From positions 11,682,333 to 11,746,332 of the forward strand of contig NC_133485.1 of NCBI RefSeq assembly GCF_025370935.1: a stretch of 64,000 bases of DNA, read 5' to 3'. This stretch comes from Choristoneura fumiferana (lineage: Eukaryota; Arthropoda; Insecta; Lepidoptera; Tortricidae). Below are positions 34,317 to 46,109 of the stretch, in pieces; position 1 is the first letter of the stretch; every line of letters begins with the position of its first letter. The translations under genes and the position numbers were made by a program. The notes beneath the pieces are model-generated. The model made no database searches and had not been told where the DNA came from. It saw nothing but the letters and a program-made list of their open reading frames with translations.

Positions 34317-36266
34317 TTACTCGCCGGTTGTCTTAGGGGAGGACAGTTCGTCAGGGTTGACTGATTGTTTCAAGCGCCTTATTCTCTTGTATCGGCCGAG
34401 TTCTCCATCGTAGCTTTTAGGTATAGGTCCGAAGGCTTCGTTGCCATCATAGTTCACTAGATTGGAGAAACTCTCCGATTTCTTGCTGCCGTCGACGGTT
34501 GTCGAGCGCTGAGAGCAAGAAAGATCTTCTTTGATAAGGTCATCCGCTAGTTCTAGCTTTGAACCTTTTTCCACCGATCGTTTCTCTCTGGCTGCACCAT
34601 TGAACATCAAATTGTCGTCAACCCCTTCAACTCCCGACAAAACATTGTCTGTGTCGGATCCAATGCTCATTGTATCACTACCAATGTTATCCATAAGATT
34701 TGATTGTTTCACTTCACTTGCAGTACCATCAGCATTCAATCTGAGTGTTTTGCGCCGCGAATCACTTAATTTGTTAACATTCTTCGCAAAATTGGCCGTA
34801 CGATCAAAAAAGCCATCGTCATAGAATTCATTGCCTTCATCGCTGTCCTCGTCTTCATTTTCGGCTCGGTAAGGCACATACGCTACTTTGGATTCAATTG
34901 GCATAATAGCAGCTGCACGTTTCTTAACTGCGTGCTCCTTATTTCTCCTTTTCACTCTAATTAAAGGTGCCATATCAGAGCCAGCATAAGCTCCGGAATC
35001 ATCATATGAATTAGAGTTCGGAAAGGATTCTTGCAGTGACTTTGATAAATTTGCATCATTTTCTTGCTCAGTGTCCCGCTTTTGCGTATTTCGAACATCA
35101 TAGTGTAGCTGTTCCTCATCATCCATCAGTTGAGATAAATCTTCATCCTGAGAGCAAACATACGATTGGTCGTTTAAAGCATCTTGTGAATCGTCAGGGT
35201 TTAAATGATTATCAAGAGTCTCTTCGTTGTTGAAATCGTTTAAATTCACTTCCCTCTTATTTTCATTCTTAGATGTCGCTAATTCTGCAGTTGCTGCGGC
35301 CCCGTTATCTTCAGCGCTATCTTGCGCGTTTTCATCAATATTGTTAGTCGATTCCTTGTTAACTGAATGAGCAAGACTAGTTTCTGAATTTTTTGAGGTA
35401 GAAGTTTCTCCAATATCATTCGGGCAAACGGTTGAATTAATATTTTCAGTAGTTTCAGTGTTTTGGGATGCACCATCAGTGTTTAAATTTATCGTTGGCC
35501 CAGAAATTTTATTTGTATCTAGTGCTCCACCATCTAAAAAATTGTTCTCCTCGACAGCGCCAGCTTTTTTAGTTATTTCTCGTTTGTTCAAGTTATTATT
35601 TTCATTGCTGGCATCAGTTTCAATTATCTTCTGTAATAGAGCTTTTTTCTCTTCAGAAAGGGAGTTCAGCAATTCGTCTAGCTCCTCACTAGATAATTTT
35701 TTTATGTGTCTCTTTATAGCAGCTTGGTCATCTTCGTTCGCGATGTTATGAAGTTCTTTGTTTTCTTTAGTTTCAGGTGGACTAGGCTCCTCAGCTGTCG
35801 GCTGTTGTACTTCACGTCGGTCACGTTGTGAATCTTCCTGGTTTTCTTCACTTCCTCCTTCTTCAAATTCTATATTTTCAGATCGTAGCGGGTTATAATA
35901 TTTTTTGTAGAAATGCGACTGTCCACTAGGCTCTGCATTAAAATCGTTGGGTTCATTTTTCATTACTTTAGTGACTTGTACTCGTTTATTATCGCCGTTT
36001 TCAAAAAGTATTTCCCCATCGTCTTCCAGCCGAGCACCGTTTCTACGTCTGTTGACAGCGTCATTTCTCAAACCAACGCTTTCTAATGGATTGTCTTCGA
36101 ACCCACTGGCCGAGGCCTCTGGATTCGGCAATAGCTGGTCATTGCCATAGTTGTTACTAGCAAATCTGCCTGGTTGTCTGCGTTTAAAGTAAGGTTGTTC
36201 AGGTTCTTCAATAGCAGCGTCTTCGTCCCGCACTTTGATTCTTCTGCCCGTTTTGTATTCTGCAAA
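34317..36266 (-). CDS. Coding exon 3 of the acidic secreted protein (terminal exon)
   Basis: Acceptor TTTTTTTTTAG|TTT in phase 0. A second AG six bases on is out of phase. The exon encodes FAEYKTGRRIKVRDEDAAIE and continues 649 residues to TAA at 34319-34317. Nearly all predicted basic cleavage sites are here. The C-terminus RYKRIRRLKQ...TTGE is basic then polar. Confidence 0.9.
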   Translation of the reverse strand, partial: FAEYKTGRRIKVRDEDAAIEEPEQPYFKRRQPGRFASNNYGNDQLLPNPEASASGFEDNPLESVGLRNDAVNRRRNGARLEDDGEILFENGDNKRVQVTKVMKNEPNDFNAEPSGQSHFYKKYYNPLRSENIEFEEGGSEENQEDSQRDRREVQQPTAEEPSPPETKENKELHNIANEDDQAAIKRHIKKLSSEELDELLNSLSEEKKALLQKIIETDASNENNNLNKREITKKAGAVEENNFLDGGALDTNKISGPTINLNTDGASQNTETTENINSTVCPNDIGETSTSKNSETSLAHSVNKESTNNIDENAQDSAEDNGAAATAELATSKNENKREVNLNDFNNEETLDNHLNPDDSQDALNDQSYVCSQDEDLSQLMDDEEQLHYDVRNTQKRDTEQENDANLSKSLQESFPNSNSYDDSGAYAGSDMAPLIRVKRRNKEHAVKKRAAAIMPIESKVAYVPYRAENEDEDSDEGNEFYDDGFFDRTANFAKNVNKLSDSRRKTLRLNADGTASEVKQSNLMDNIGSDTMSIGSDTDNVLSGVEGVDDNLMFNGAAREKRSVEKGSKLELADDLIKEDLSCSQRSTTVDGSKKSESFSNLVNYDGNEAFGPIPKSYDGELGRYKRIRRLKQSVNPDELSSPKTTGE

Positions 36267-38112
36267 CTAAAAAAAAACACTATCAATCTCGTATGACATA
36301 CACAAGATAAAAAAAAAACTAAAATACGCATGAAGATTCATTATAAATGCTAAAAATATGCATGAAACCTGTCAAAATATGCAATACAAAATTAAAGGCT
36401 CTATCTAAAGTTTTTAATCATTTTTTTTTACAGAAATTATTAATTATAATTATTCCTACACTCGGAAACAACAACCAACAGTAGTTTGGCTTAGAAAGAA
36501 AATGTTACAGAGTGACCCAATACGAGTATGTATTGAGGTCTATAATGAAAGTAAAGTAAGTTGGAAAACATTGGTTTACATTATCATAAGTGTTCCTCCT
36601 AGTCATGTGGCCGGCAGGTGCACGTCCATTCTGAGTCAAGTATTCATTTCTGCTGGGGCGAGCTTGCACTGTGTCTGTTTCGCCGTGACTGCTATCTTTT
36701 GAAACCTGAAAGGCAAATGCATAGGCCAACTGCATTTTTCATTCCGCGGAACAGTTTGTTTGCGTTTGTAGTAGCGTTTCAAGCGATATAAACGCGCGTT
36801 TTCATTGATAAAATCACGCGCGTCACCTGCCCGTGAATTTACGGCGCGATTGTAGCGATCAAAGACTACAGTATATATAGGTAGCGATGCCAATGCGCGT
36901 TAGCATCGCCTCTGGGTCTATAGGTACTAACATGCATCAGCATCGCGTCTCTGTATATAAAAACGCAATATTATGCGTACAATACGGTATATTCCTGCCC
37001 CCAACGCCGCGAAGATTTACCGGTCTCAGTTAGCCGTTCACAGAACTGATTTTTTTATATGATATTAAGAGGTAAACAAGCAGGTGATCCACCTAATGGA
37101 AGCAATCACCGCCGCCCATGGACATCTATAACATAAGTTGAGTTACAGATGCTTTTCCGGCCTTTTGAGAAAGGAGAGGCCCGTTTTTTTAAAGATCCCT
37201 AAGTTGTACCGCTCCAGAAATAGGTACTGGCGATGAAGCTTGTTTATTATTTAGATCCAAAATGTATCATCAGTAAATATCGCACCTTCGGTAGTACAGT
37301 CACCAGCACCAATATCTGACACAACAAGCGTGCATAAATTTATATGATACGACTCTATTTCTAGGGTCGGAAGGACGTGTCAGATATTTTTGCACGCTCC
37401 GCTGTGGTAGATAATAATGCTGGTGACTGTACAAGGGCATAATTGACGAAAAATTTAAAAATTTGTTCAAATGGTACTCTCGGTATAACCACAATAAAGC
37501 TTACTTTATCATCAAGTGGTGAATCTTCGTCGTCGTGGCGATCGTCTTCAGAAGCCTCATCGTTCCTATCATAATCCGCCTCCTCCAGTTCACTGCCATA
37601 CAAGTAACAACATAAATACGAAAATCATTATACCATCCTTAAGTATTAAATAAGTACAGTAATTAAGTTTAAGAGATTGACCAATTCAGTAAATTCAATT
37701 ATGATTAAATTCATAGCAAAAAAAAAATGAATATTAATATTCAGCATCTAAATGTTAGTCATATCTCTCAATTTGTAATTTACACAGATTTACGTTTTGA
37801 TTAAGTTCACTACCGCTGCTTGTAGGCAACCTGTCATAGTATATAATATTATATCGGCACATGCACTCTATTATTATGGTATTAGAGTTCATGTATAAAT
37901 ATCTGATGGCGACTGTATTAAAGTGTAAAGATATCTGTGACCTCGACTGTACATTCTAACATATGAAATCAGTAAAATTCTATTCACTAAGGACTACAAT
38001 AATATTGAACATACCTGTCTTGGAAGGCCTGATCTGCAGGCCGACTGCCAACCCGGCTTAACACACAACATAACATCAACATCAATACACACCGCATTTT
38101 AAAGTTTTGCAT
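34317..38112 (-). CDS. Acidic secreted precursor-like protein, 711 aa, three coding exons
   Basis: Joined exons 38112-38015, 37592-37505 and 36266-34317 give 712 codons including TAA, with phases 2 and 0 agreeing and GT-AG introns. The N-terminus MQNFKMRCVLMLMLCCVLSR then VGS|RPADQ is a convincing signal peptide. The rest is hydrophilic, very acidic (Asp, Glu, Asn, Ser), and probably largely disordered. An amphipathic helix with SSEELDELLNSLSEEKKALL lies around residues 254-277. About a dozen mono/dibasic KR, RR or KKR sites (for example FKRRQ, NKREI, NKREV, QKRDT, VKRRN, VKKRA, EKRSV, YKRIRR) could be prohormone-convertase sites. Only three Cys remain in the mature part and no GKR amidation site is obvious. 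I do not recognise the family. A granin-like or neuropeptide-precursor role is inference; an acidic extracellular-matrix or mineral-binding protein is the alternative. Confidence 0.85.
37085..37205 (-). repeat. LINE-type 3' end scrap
   Basis: AAGAGGTAAACAAGCAGGTG then ATCCACCTAATGG...GCAATCACCGCCGCCCATGG resembles, in reverse, the widespread moth repeat end 'gatctcttaccatcaggtgacccactcgctcgtttgc'. Relatives are at 46330-46395 and 58470-58512. Confidence 0.5.
37294..37432. repeat. Family A inverted-repeat element with TA flanks
   Basis: CAGTCACCAGCACCAATATC at the left, AATGCTGGTGACTG at the right, each bordered by TA. This suggests a Tc1/mariner-type MITE with TA target duplication. The interior TATTTCTAGGGTCGGAAGGA is shared with the other copies. 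Confidence 0.85.
37505..37592 (-). CDS. Coding exon 2 of the acidic secreted protein
   Basis: Acceptor GGCAG|T; encodes ELEEADYDRNDEASEDDRHD then DEDSPLDDK, almost entirely charged. The donor is AAA|GTAAGC in phase 0. Exon 1 and exon 3 both fit it in phase. Confidence 0.85.
37593..38014 (-). other. Intron 1 of the acidic secreted-protein gene
   Basis: 422 bp, GT-AG, AT-rich. A partial GGCGACTGTA end near 37908 may be a family A scrap. Confidence 0.65.
38015..38112 (-). CDS. Coding exon 1 of the acidic secreted protein (signal peptide)
   Basis: ATG at 38112, with a second in-frame ATG five codons later at 38097. Hydrophobic core VLMLMLCCVL; likely cleavage after VGS. The donor is GACAG|GTATGT, leaving two bases (AG) that join T of exon 2 to give Ser. 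Confidence 0.85.
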
Positions 38113-39300
38113 CAAAATCCGTTTACAAAAGTTTGACAACTGAGTGACAAGTGAACTAATTCAAATATTCTCTTTCAAACAGCCAGTAACATTTAATTAA
38201 CGATTTTGTAAAGGTTGGTTCTGATATAAAAGATTGCCTGTTCAGGAGCTATTTATTGTAGCGAGCGATATCGCAAACAGCTTGCACTCAGCTCAGTCGC
38301 TATTTACATTCTGAGACGAAATAAAAATCAACCACAGAATTCAGCGACGGCAAAGTGAGGCCCTGTCTGTCCTGTGCTGTAATAGTAATAGTCTGGTCGC
38401 GGGGCATGAAGCATTTCGTACAATAACTTTTCACTATGTGTCTGGTGTCTCTGTTGTTCGCGCCTAAATATCTGCCGTCGCGCTCGCATACATGAGTTCG
38501 TACGAATCCTTCGTGCTTCGAGACCGTACTTTAGTAATTTTTTTCCGTAGAGTAAAGTTTTTCTCAAAATATATTGACATTTTATTCTTTTCCGCCTTTT
38601 TTTCTTAAAAAAACTACAGATGTACTTTTCCACCGAAAACACCACAAGCTGTTTCAGATCAGCAGTGTACATGGCTGCCCCAGCCACTGAATAGTTTTTT
38701 TTTTTTGTCTTTAATCTTTTTTGTGTTTTCTCATAAGCCTTTTATTTAGTACAATAAAGAGTTTGTTGCGTAAATATGGAACAGCTATTTCAGACACAAT
38801 AAAAAAAGTCCGGAGCTCCAACAAATTAACTCATACCGGCCATAACATTTCCATGGCAGTTTTAACTTCTTAAGTTTGAGACTCGACATTTGTGACTCGG
38901 AATTTGTATGCGACATTATTGTCGAGCTAGTGAGCCAGCAATCTTCTTTAACTTTTTAACTTCGCCTTCTAATATGTAACTTTTACGGACATTTTTGAGA
39001 AAAACTATATTTCGGCCCCATGCACAGGTACTTCAGTTTCCATCCTTGAAGTATCCAGCACCGCCCGCCCGATCATGTCATCTGTATCAAATATACCGAT
39101 ATTAAAGGACCGGTATAAGGAAACCAGGGCTTGAATCTGGTACTAATAACACTTTTTGAAGACCTGCCCACATATACAGTGCTGATATTAATTAGCGACT
39201 GCTTCACGTTGCCATGAGTGCTAGGCGTCCTAACAAATGAAAACCACTTGATACCTTATGTTATAAGTACTGGAACCAAATCTGCAGATGATAAAAAGAA
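38113..39300. other. 5' flank of the acidic secreted-protein gene
   Basis: Presumed 5' UTR and promoter region of the minus-strand gene. No TATA box can be placed with confidence. A 119-codon minus-strand frame at 38328-38687 (MAGAAMYTADLKQLVVFSVE...) is rich in K/R and has no recognisable domain. It is probably not a gene. Confidence 0.35.
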
Positions 39301-42300
39301 AAAACAGAAATAGGTACTTACAACAATTTTATTTTAAATGAGACCGTTTCATCTCTATCACACTTATTATGTACATGTATTTTGGTTTAAATAAAACAAA
39401 CCATTGAAACATCTTACTGCAATATTCTCAATAAGTTTGTGCATATTTGAGAAACAAAAAAAACATTAATTTCTAAATTTAATGTCATACAAATTCATCA
39501 AAGGTCAAAGAGTTTAGAAATACTCATCACACGATTTGGTGTATCGTTGCCTTTAAGGAGCGAGTTTTCTCATAACTGCACATACATTACACTATTACTA
39601 CCTCGTAACCTAAATCCAAAATGCGAATTCGAACGAATGCCAGAACTAAAAATTGTCAAGTGAGAACTGTAACAAGGGATCTGTTCATCAACCGCAAGGT
39701 ACCAACCACAATTACATTCAAAATAGCAACTTACAATTTTTCATGTTTAAAACAACGATTCAGACTACGTTCATGATCAGGATACAACACATTAGTTTTT
39801 ACACTTGTGTTCCGTTTCCAAGTCATTTTTTCAAAGGACGCTATTTCATGTAATTAAAATGATTAATTAGTTCACACTCTTTCATTGCCGAAACAACTTT
39901 TACCAACGAAAAATATTTGTCAAGTAGGACAAGAACATGGTCATTACAAGTTGCTATTTACATTTCTTTGATGTGGATTTGCACTTTGAATCGGCGATTC
40001 CTGTGAAATGACGTAGCAAACTAGAATGCCACATTCACAGCACATCGGCGTGCGTCAATAACAATATTGAGATGCATTTATCGACAACAGTGTGACAGAA
40101 CAAGAATAGACATTATGGCACATAACACTTATGGGATATTGAAGTTTGTTGAAAATAAAAATAATTCAAAATATTGGACACTTTAACGCATCCCAAAATA
40201 CATGGCTTTTCTATGACACTTAAATCGCAACTTTTGTAATGGTAAATTGCTCCCATATGTCTCACTCGTCTTTTCTAAACGCATCTAAATTACCACCATG
40301 ACCGTGATCGGTGTTCTGTTTCTACAAAGTACTATGTGATCCATATGAATCGGCACGAAACATCAGAAAAAGTTATTTTTAAATAATTTAAGATTAATAT
40401 CCGATACATTTTCTACGGAATATTGATCGTAATTGTCTTTAATTGTAGTCAATATACCGTAAAAAAATGTGTAGCAGGGTAAGGTTACTCCAAAATTCGA
40501 ATCATACCTACTATCCCTCTCATTAACCTATTAAATACTATTAGCGCGAGTAGGATGGCACGGCACGATACGAAGTTCGAACTTAAAGTAATAAAGGCCA
40601 GATAGTAACGGAAATGGAGGTGGCTGTTCGATTTTAGTAAATAGAGTAGAATTTCGTTAAAAAAAGTTCTATAACTTTTTAGCCGTTTTACATACATACC
40701 ACTTCGTTAAATAATATTTGTCTTTGTTTATTTAATTTCTACCGTACTTTTTCTGACACAGGAGAGAGCAAAAGTTTTTTTTTGTTCTAGTTACTTTATA
40801 GAAATTGAGAGCCACCTACTAACTTGTTACAGTTCGCTAGCACGACAAAACGGATAATGCATTTTTATATTTTTGAATATTATCGTTTTATAATACATAA
40901 TACAATGAATCACATCTAATGGCATGTCCATTTTTCAACATATAAAAAAAAACCATATTGCACCTTATCCAGACTCGAACTAACCCACGACTTTTAGCCT
41001 ACACACTGCAAACTGCAGCCTAGCTTATAAGGTACATAAGATGTACATAACGAATTAACTTTAGAAAAAACTACGATGAACTTTTAAGAAAAGACTCTTA
41101 CATTATCATCAGATATTAGGCTTCTCTACGATTTATGTTGTGCTTTTTTTCCTTTATCACAATTATGATACAATAACTATTTATACAATTACCTGTCATA
41201 CAGTAAGAGTTAACTATTGCAGTGAAATTAAACTTTAGACCACATCAACAATATTATCAGTTAATATAAACATCATTATACGTAAAATTTAAAAAACACA
41301 TCAAGCATTTGGTTCTTTGATTCTTTGCAGTTCAAACTCAAAGCAAGCTATATTAAAAATCTGTACGTTTCAAAAATCATACGTTCTATGATTTGAAACA
41401 ACAGTAAATATGTCTATGAGACATAAGGGCGTTTCCAATAAAATTGTGTAACATTCATGTCATACAATAAAACTAACGTCACAACATAACAAAAAAATAC
41501 AGACGCTAAAATTGTCATCACTTTACAAGAAGACAGCGCACTTATAGCGAGGACATGAGGCTTTCCACAGAGACATGGTCTTCCCTCAAGGTAGTAAATA
41601 GGAACAAATAAAGTATGCCCCTCTTTTTTACTCATATAAAGTTTTACAAAGAGGAATTTGATCAGGTACCACAAACCACTAGTCTTAATACTCATAAACT
41701 CCTATGTAAATGTAAAAAAAAAACCTTCATGACGGTTACATACGCCGTTTATACACGCCATGGTTGCCGGATGCCCTCGTACAAGTGGCTATGTTTTCTC
41801 CCTCATATTAACTGAACCATTCCGCATTGAACTCATCCATAATGTACGCAATCAAAATTCAAATCGTGGAATGGAATGGAAGCCGCTGTTTGAACATTCT
41901 ATTTCGTTTGGAACTCATAACTTGCTGACTAGAATCTTAAAACGTAATAAAATGAGCATTTTCACAAAACGAAAAAAAATATAGTGCCTACTTGAACGTC
42001 ACTGCAATCGCAATATTCATAAAATTTTCAAGTTAAAATTAATTTGTACTCTGCGTGTCAAGTACACCAACCGATATACAATACAATTATGTAGTTAAAA
42101 CATAGGAAAAAATAATATTGCGAATACATTGTGTCACATTAAACATCTTAAAACTTAATAACTATGCAAAGTTTAACTTCGGATGGTTTACTGACTTGAA
42201 TTCGGTCGGCATGCGAGTATTTATACCCAACACTAAAATAAAATTTATCTGTTAAATTTAACAAAGAGTAAATGTCTATGTCACTGATAACTCAGCATTA

Positions 42301-43029
42301 CTTTTACATTTTTCAAGGGTGTAATAATAGCCAAAAGAAAACTTTGATGTAGCTATAAATTTTAATGTTACGTTTGATACAATTCTATTTACTCAAGAAG
42401 TGAACTTTCTACGCTTGTTTTACAAAATAAACCTAACCTTATTTGCCCCAAAGCATATAAAACAGAATTAACATGAACCATGTAAAGTCAACTTTCCGAA
42501 TAAATCGCATTATATCAAATGCAGCATTATACAAAATGTTACAGTTACATCAAATGCTATATCTATCGAGCCGCACCCTTTTTGGGCATCGCCCGTGGTC
42601 TCAAATATAATCATTTATCTTTCTGTCACCAGTGTCAATAGAAGTTGCAATTTTTTGGAATGAAACAGGGTAAAGCAGCGGGATGCAGCAAGTGTCAGTC
42701 ATGCTATAATAACGTTTACCCTATCAATTAAGTGGCTACTAAAATTGACCCCCACACGGAAACGAGTCTCGCAACCACACATAAGTACATAGATATGTTT
42801 GCGACAAAAGCTTATTAAAATTTTTCGTTAACAATTCTATAATTACAACGAACGTCACCGATCGTACGGCAACGGCACACTTGGACTTGCACAACGAAGT
42901 TATAAATAAAGTAGTGAAATGTAAAAATATTACAGCAGCAGCGCAAACTGGAATATGTACAGTAACCTGTGTAAATGAGCAGTTGTGGTGCTTAAAATAA
43001 TCAAAACACTTTCTTGTTACTGTGGCAGT

Positions 43030-43092
43030 AGAGTCGTGTGTAGATCATTTTGAGCACCCTAACCGCTCATCCACTTCTGCTGTTGACTGTAC
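43030..43092 (-). repeat. Fragment of the 736-888 element
   Basis: GTAGAGTCGTGTGTAGATCA and CCGCTCATCCACTTCTGCTG match in reverse the left part of 736-888, ending in TTGACTGTACTG. Confidence 0.6.
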
Positions 43093-43240
43093 TGTACTGC
43101 ACTATGAGACGTCAATTAAAGAGTAAATAATCATGAATTCCCTTATTTATATTTTTGGTAGATGCCTCACCTATTAATCTATACATAACAACTTTCTTAC
43201 ATAATTTGCAGTACACTATTATTCTAAATTGTTTATTATA

Positions 43241-43588
43241 CAAGGTGGGCCCTGTAATAAGAGCAAAAAATTAAACCACAGCTTCCACTCTTCATCTTGA
43301 GCCAATTTAGTTCTACAACTTTTGAAAATAACTTGTATTATGTATGATTTTTATAATAGTTTAAAAGTTCAATTGGACAAGCAATGTATTGCGAAATCCG
43401 TCATTTTGTTACGTGACAGGCGATGTCATTTAGACTATTGGATGCCGTACATTGAAAATACCAATTAATTTGTTTGGAATAAACAATGATAAATTACTTA
43501 ATTTTTGAAATTTGCAGAACTAAAGTAGTTCCATTTGAGTAGCAGAACCTGTTTTAATTTTTTGCTTCTGTCACAGGGCCCACCCGGT
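43241..43588 (+). repeat. 348-bp element with GGTGGGCCCTGT ends (copy 1)
   Basis: Starts CAAGGTGGGCCCTGTAATAA and ends GTCACAGGGCCCACCCGG, flanked by TA. It shares its interior (ACCACAGCTTCCACTCTTCA, GTTACGTGACAGGCGATG, GATGCCGTACATTGAAAA) with 53074-53493 in the opposite orientation. Confidence 0.85.
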
Positions 43589-44509
43589 ATATTATTAGAC
43601 ATTATTTTTGTAAAATGTGTGCGAGATGTTCTTTAAAACCAATAAGCAATTATTATTATTATTTATAATTATTATATTGGAAAAGTATATTCTGAATCAT
43701 GTTAATAAAACCCTAAAACAAATTTTAATTATAACTTATAACGCGCTGCTGATGTAACGTTTTAACGTTTCACTAGAAGAAGGTAATTTAAGTTATTCTT
43801 AAAGTTAAAACGGATCCTAAATGGTAACTAGGGTAAAAACCCTGTCATGACAACCATAACTATGTGTTTGTGTATTCTACAATGCGTACAAAACTATATT
43901 GTGTAAGAAATTTAGGACATAATTTGATATTAAAGAAACTATCGATAGAACTAAAACACAAGACCGATATGTCGGTTTGAAGCGACACAGACTATGCTAG
44001 AATAATGAAATAATTTGTCATGACAAAGTTTATAATACCTAAAGGCGATTTTATTTGATTATAATTAAAAGGAATTGGGGCACATGTAACCATGCTGTAC
44101 AACAAACTTGGTGCAGAATAAGTTATCTATATTACAAAATGTATGTAACTGGGTAGAAGTTAAATGCTTAAGAAACAGCGTCACGTTAATTTAGAAAAAA
44201 GATCAGTCAACGTTTGAGCAATCGTTGAGTGACAAATATGCATTACAAAGATAAAAGGAGACTTTAGTTAATTATTAAAACTTATAACAGTCGAAAATTT
44301 GTTTTCAACTTTCCTTGGCCATTTGCTGTTATACTAGCATGCAACATTAGCGATTTAAATGCAATTTTATTAAAGTGAACACTTTCAAATTTCTTTATGT
44401 ATACGGAGACGGACATTGCGGTCTCATACAAACGAAAATATCTCCATTAACTCCGAATCAAATTCCCTAATGATATTCGAGTAAATATTCACAATACTTA
44501 TTTAAAAAA

Positions 44510-44825
44510 TAATTACTCCACGCTGTACAAGAATGATCGATAAAGTAATCGATTCGATAAAAAAATCTATACCTATATTATACCTAACCCCTCGAATAAG
44601 AAACTTGAGTAAAACATTTAAAAACAATAAACACACGCACTCGCTCAGACGTCGGTCTGGGAATGTGCCGTCCGCGCTCACTACTGCTAGTCTCGCTACA
44701 CCGACTACGTTCACTAACTCAGACTTGAAACGATAGAAATTGTCATGAAGTATAGGGAGTCCGCGCCGGCGGCGGCGCGCCCTCGCGCATGCGCCAACCA
44801 CTCACGCGCACCGGTGGACCTGCGC
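44510..44825. promoter_or_regulatory. GC-rich promoter candidate with NRF1-like and DRE-like sites
   Basis: In an otherwise AT-rich setting, 44755-44820 is GC-rich and contains CGCGCATGCGCC, a good match to the palindromic NRF-1/erect-wing site. About 250 bp away are ATCGATA motifs like the DREF element (GATCGATAAAGTAATCGATT at 44534-44553). Such pairs mark broad housekeeping promoters in insects. The direction is not clear; a minus-strand transcript would run into the repeat-poor block. Confidence 0.4.
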
Positions 44826-44853
44826 ACAAACATAGCGTGACAGATCAGGTGTA

Positions 44854-44998
44854 CAGTCCAACAAATTTAATCATGACCCAGGGTGGACCTTTGTGCTACT
44901 AATGTCATGTTGAAATCTCATACTTTTGCCAAGAAAATCATAATGAAATTGATTATTAAAAGGTTCCACCTTGGGTCATGATTCAAATTGTTCGACCG
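44854..44998. repeat. 145-bp inverted-repeat MITE with TA flanks
   Basis: CAGTCCAACAAATTTAATCA then TGACCCAGGGTGGACCTT at the left is mirrored by AAGGTTCCACCTTGGGTCAT then GATTCAAATTGTTCGACCG at the right. TA borders both ends. Confidence 0.85.
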
Positions 44999-44999
44999 T

Positions 45000-45920
45000 A
45001 CACTCAGATCCGTCCGACATCACTTTACTTATCGGCCTGATATTTGGAAGCCCAAATGGCTTCGAAGTAACAGCGCGGTAAATTCGGGTCACACAATATC
45101 AACCACACACACACAAACATCACGCCTGTATTCCCAAATGGGGTAGGCAGAGCACACGAAACGTTACCGCTTCGGAGCCACTTTTAGCAATTTTAGGTTT
45201 TAAGTTTGACAAAAACGGTTCAATAGTGACAGGTTGCTAGTCTGTCGCCTACCAGGCCACAGACCACCACCAGGGTACGAATATATACCGCTCTAAAATT
45301 CCCTACCTGACTAATACCGGAATTACGAAAGCCAATTAATACCGAGAGGTATTTCTCGACTCGTTGGTGTTAGGTACAATTGCGGCCACAATGAGGGAAC
45401 CGAGCAAGCGTGCCGTTGCAGCGGCCGCCGAAGCGCCAGGGCCAAATTAAGTTATTTTCTACACTATACCTATTCCTCTTCGAAGTAATTGACATACCGG
45501 TAATTATCTGGTCAGTATTGATTATCCACGGTAGGTTGCACGCCGGGCTGATATTTCGTGACCAGGGTGTCAATGTGCTTGTACACGAAAACAGGGTCGG
45601 TATTTCCATGTCGGTATAATACGGGCCGGTAGGTGAAGACTGTCACCCATAGAATATGTTACAAACCACGTGATGCCACTGGTGCAATCAACTTTTTCTT
45701 GTATGTTATGCTGTCCCGTTATCCAGAGACAAAAGTGACAGTTTAACTGAAACTGTAATTATAATATATGCCACTATGTGCTTAGGTGATAGTACATAAA
45801 CTTATGGTTTTAAAGAGTTTGTCCAGGGGACGTAACCATGGCAACGAGGTACAAGAATAATTATGATTGGTTTTTGGAGTCTTTTTGTATTTTTTATTTC
45901 AACTCCAAATTTTGTTACTT
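45000..45920. other. Gene-free stretch with an undefined dispersed repeat
   Basis: Contains GAAAACAGGGTCGGTATTTCC then ATGTCGGTATAAT...CGGCCGGTA-like sequence at 45588-45650, repeated at 57995-58055. The boundaries are unclear. Short frames at 45370-45619 lie in this repeat. Confidence 0.4.
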
Positions 45921-46075
45921 TTACGGTCATCCCGTAAAACCCATATCGAAAATACAAACATAGATGCACAGAAAAATAGACCAGCACTGGGAATAGAACC
46001 CAGGTCCTCGGCATTCCGTGCCACGTGCTATACCGCTACACCACCACTGGACAGGGGTCCAGACACGAATTTCTC
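45921..46075 (-). mobile_element. tRNA-derived SINE, second family
   Basis: On the minus strand: GTGGTGTAGCGGTATAGCAC (A-box-like) and GACCTGGGTTCTATTCCCAG (B box), followed by a non-tRNA body (GCTGGTCTATTTTTCTGTGC). The pol III promoter layout with a long body marks a SINE rather than a tRNA gene. Confidence 0.75.
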
Positions 46076-46109
46076 ATATGCACCACATATCTCAGCTTGT
46101 TTGTTTCTT

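Larger units (their letters stand above)
36267..37504 (-). other. Intron 2 of the acidic secreted-protein gene
   Basis: 1.24 kb. It contains a LINE-type 3' scrap (37085-37205: AGCAGGTGATCCACCTAATG and CCGCCGCCCATGG) and a full family A element at 37294-37432. Short open frames at 36502-36893 lie on both strands and look accidental. Confidence 0.7.
39301..44500. other. Repeat-poor, AT-rich block without open frames
   Basis: About 5 kb with hardly any of the repeats that crowd the rest of the window; two exceptions are the short fragments at 43030-43092 and 43241-43588. There is no coding frame above ~90 codons. On the minus strand an AATAAA lies near 39327 (AAAATAAAATTGTTG), so a long minus-strand 3' UTR or non-coding transcript is possible, perhaps starting at the promoter candidate near 44500-44820. 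Inference only. Confidence 0.3.

Noticed and set aside
38328..38687. 119-codon minus-strand frame beginning MAGAAMYTADL
   Set aside because: Lies in the 5' flank of the secreted-protein gene, is K/R-rich from AT-rich lysine codons, and has no family resemblance or splice support.
44502..44801. 99-codon minus-strand frame starting MVGACARARRRRRG
   Set aside because: It spans the GC-rich promoter candidate and AT-rich flank; the Arg run is just the CG-rich sequence. More likely 5' leader than protein.
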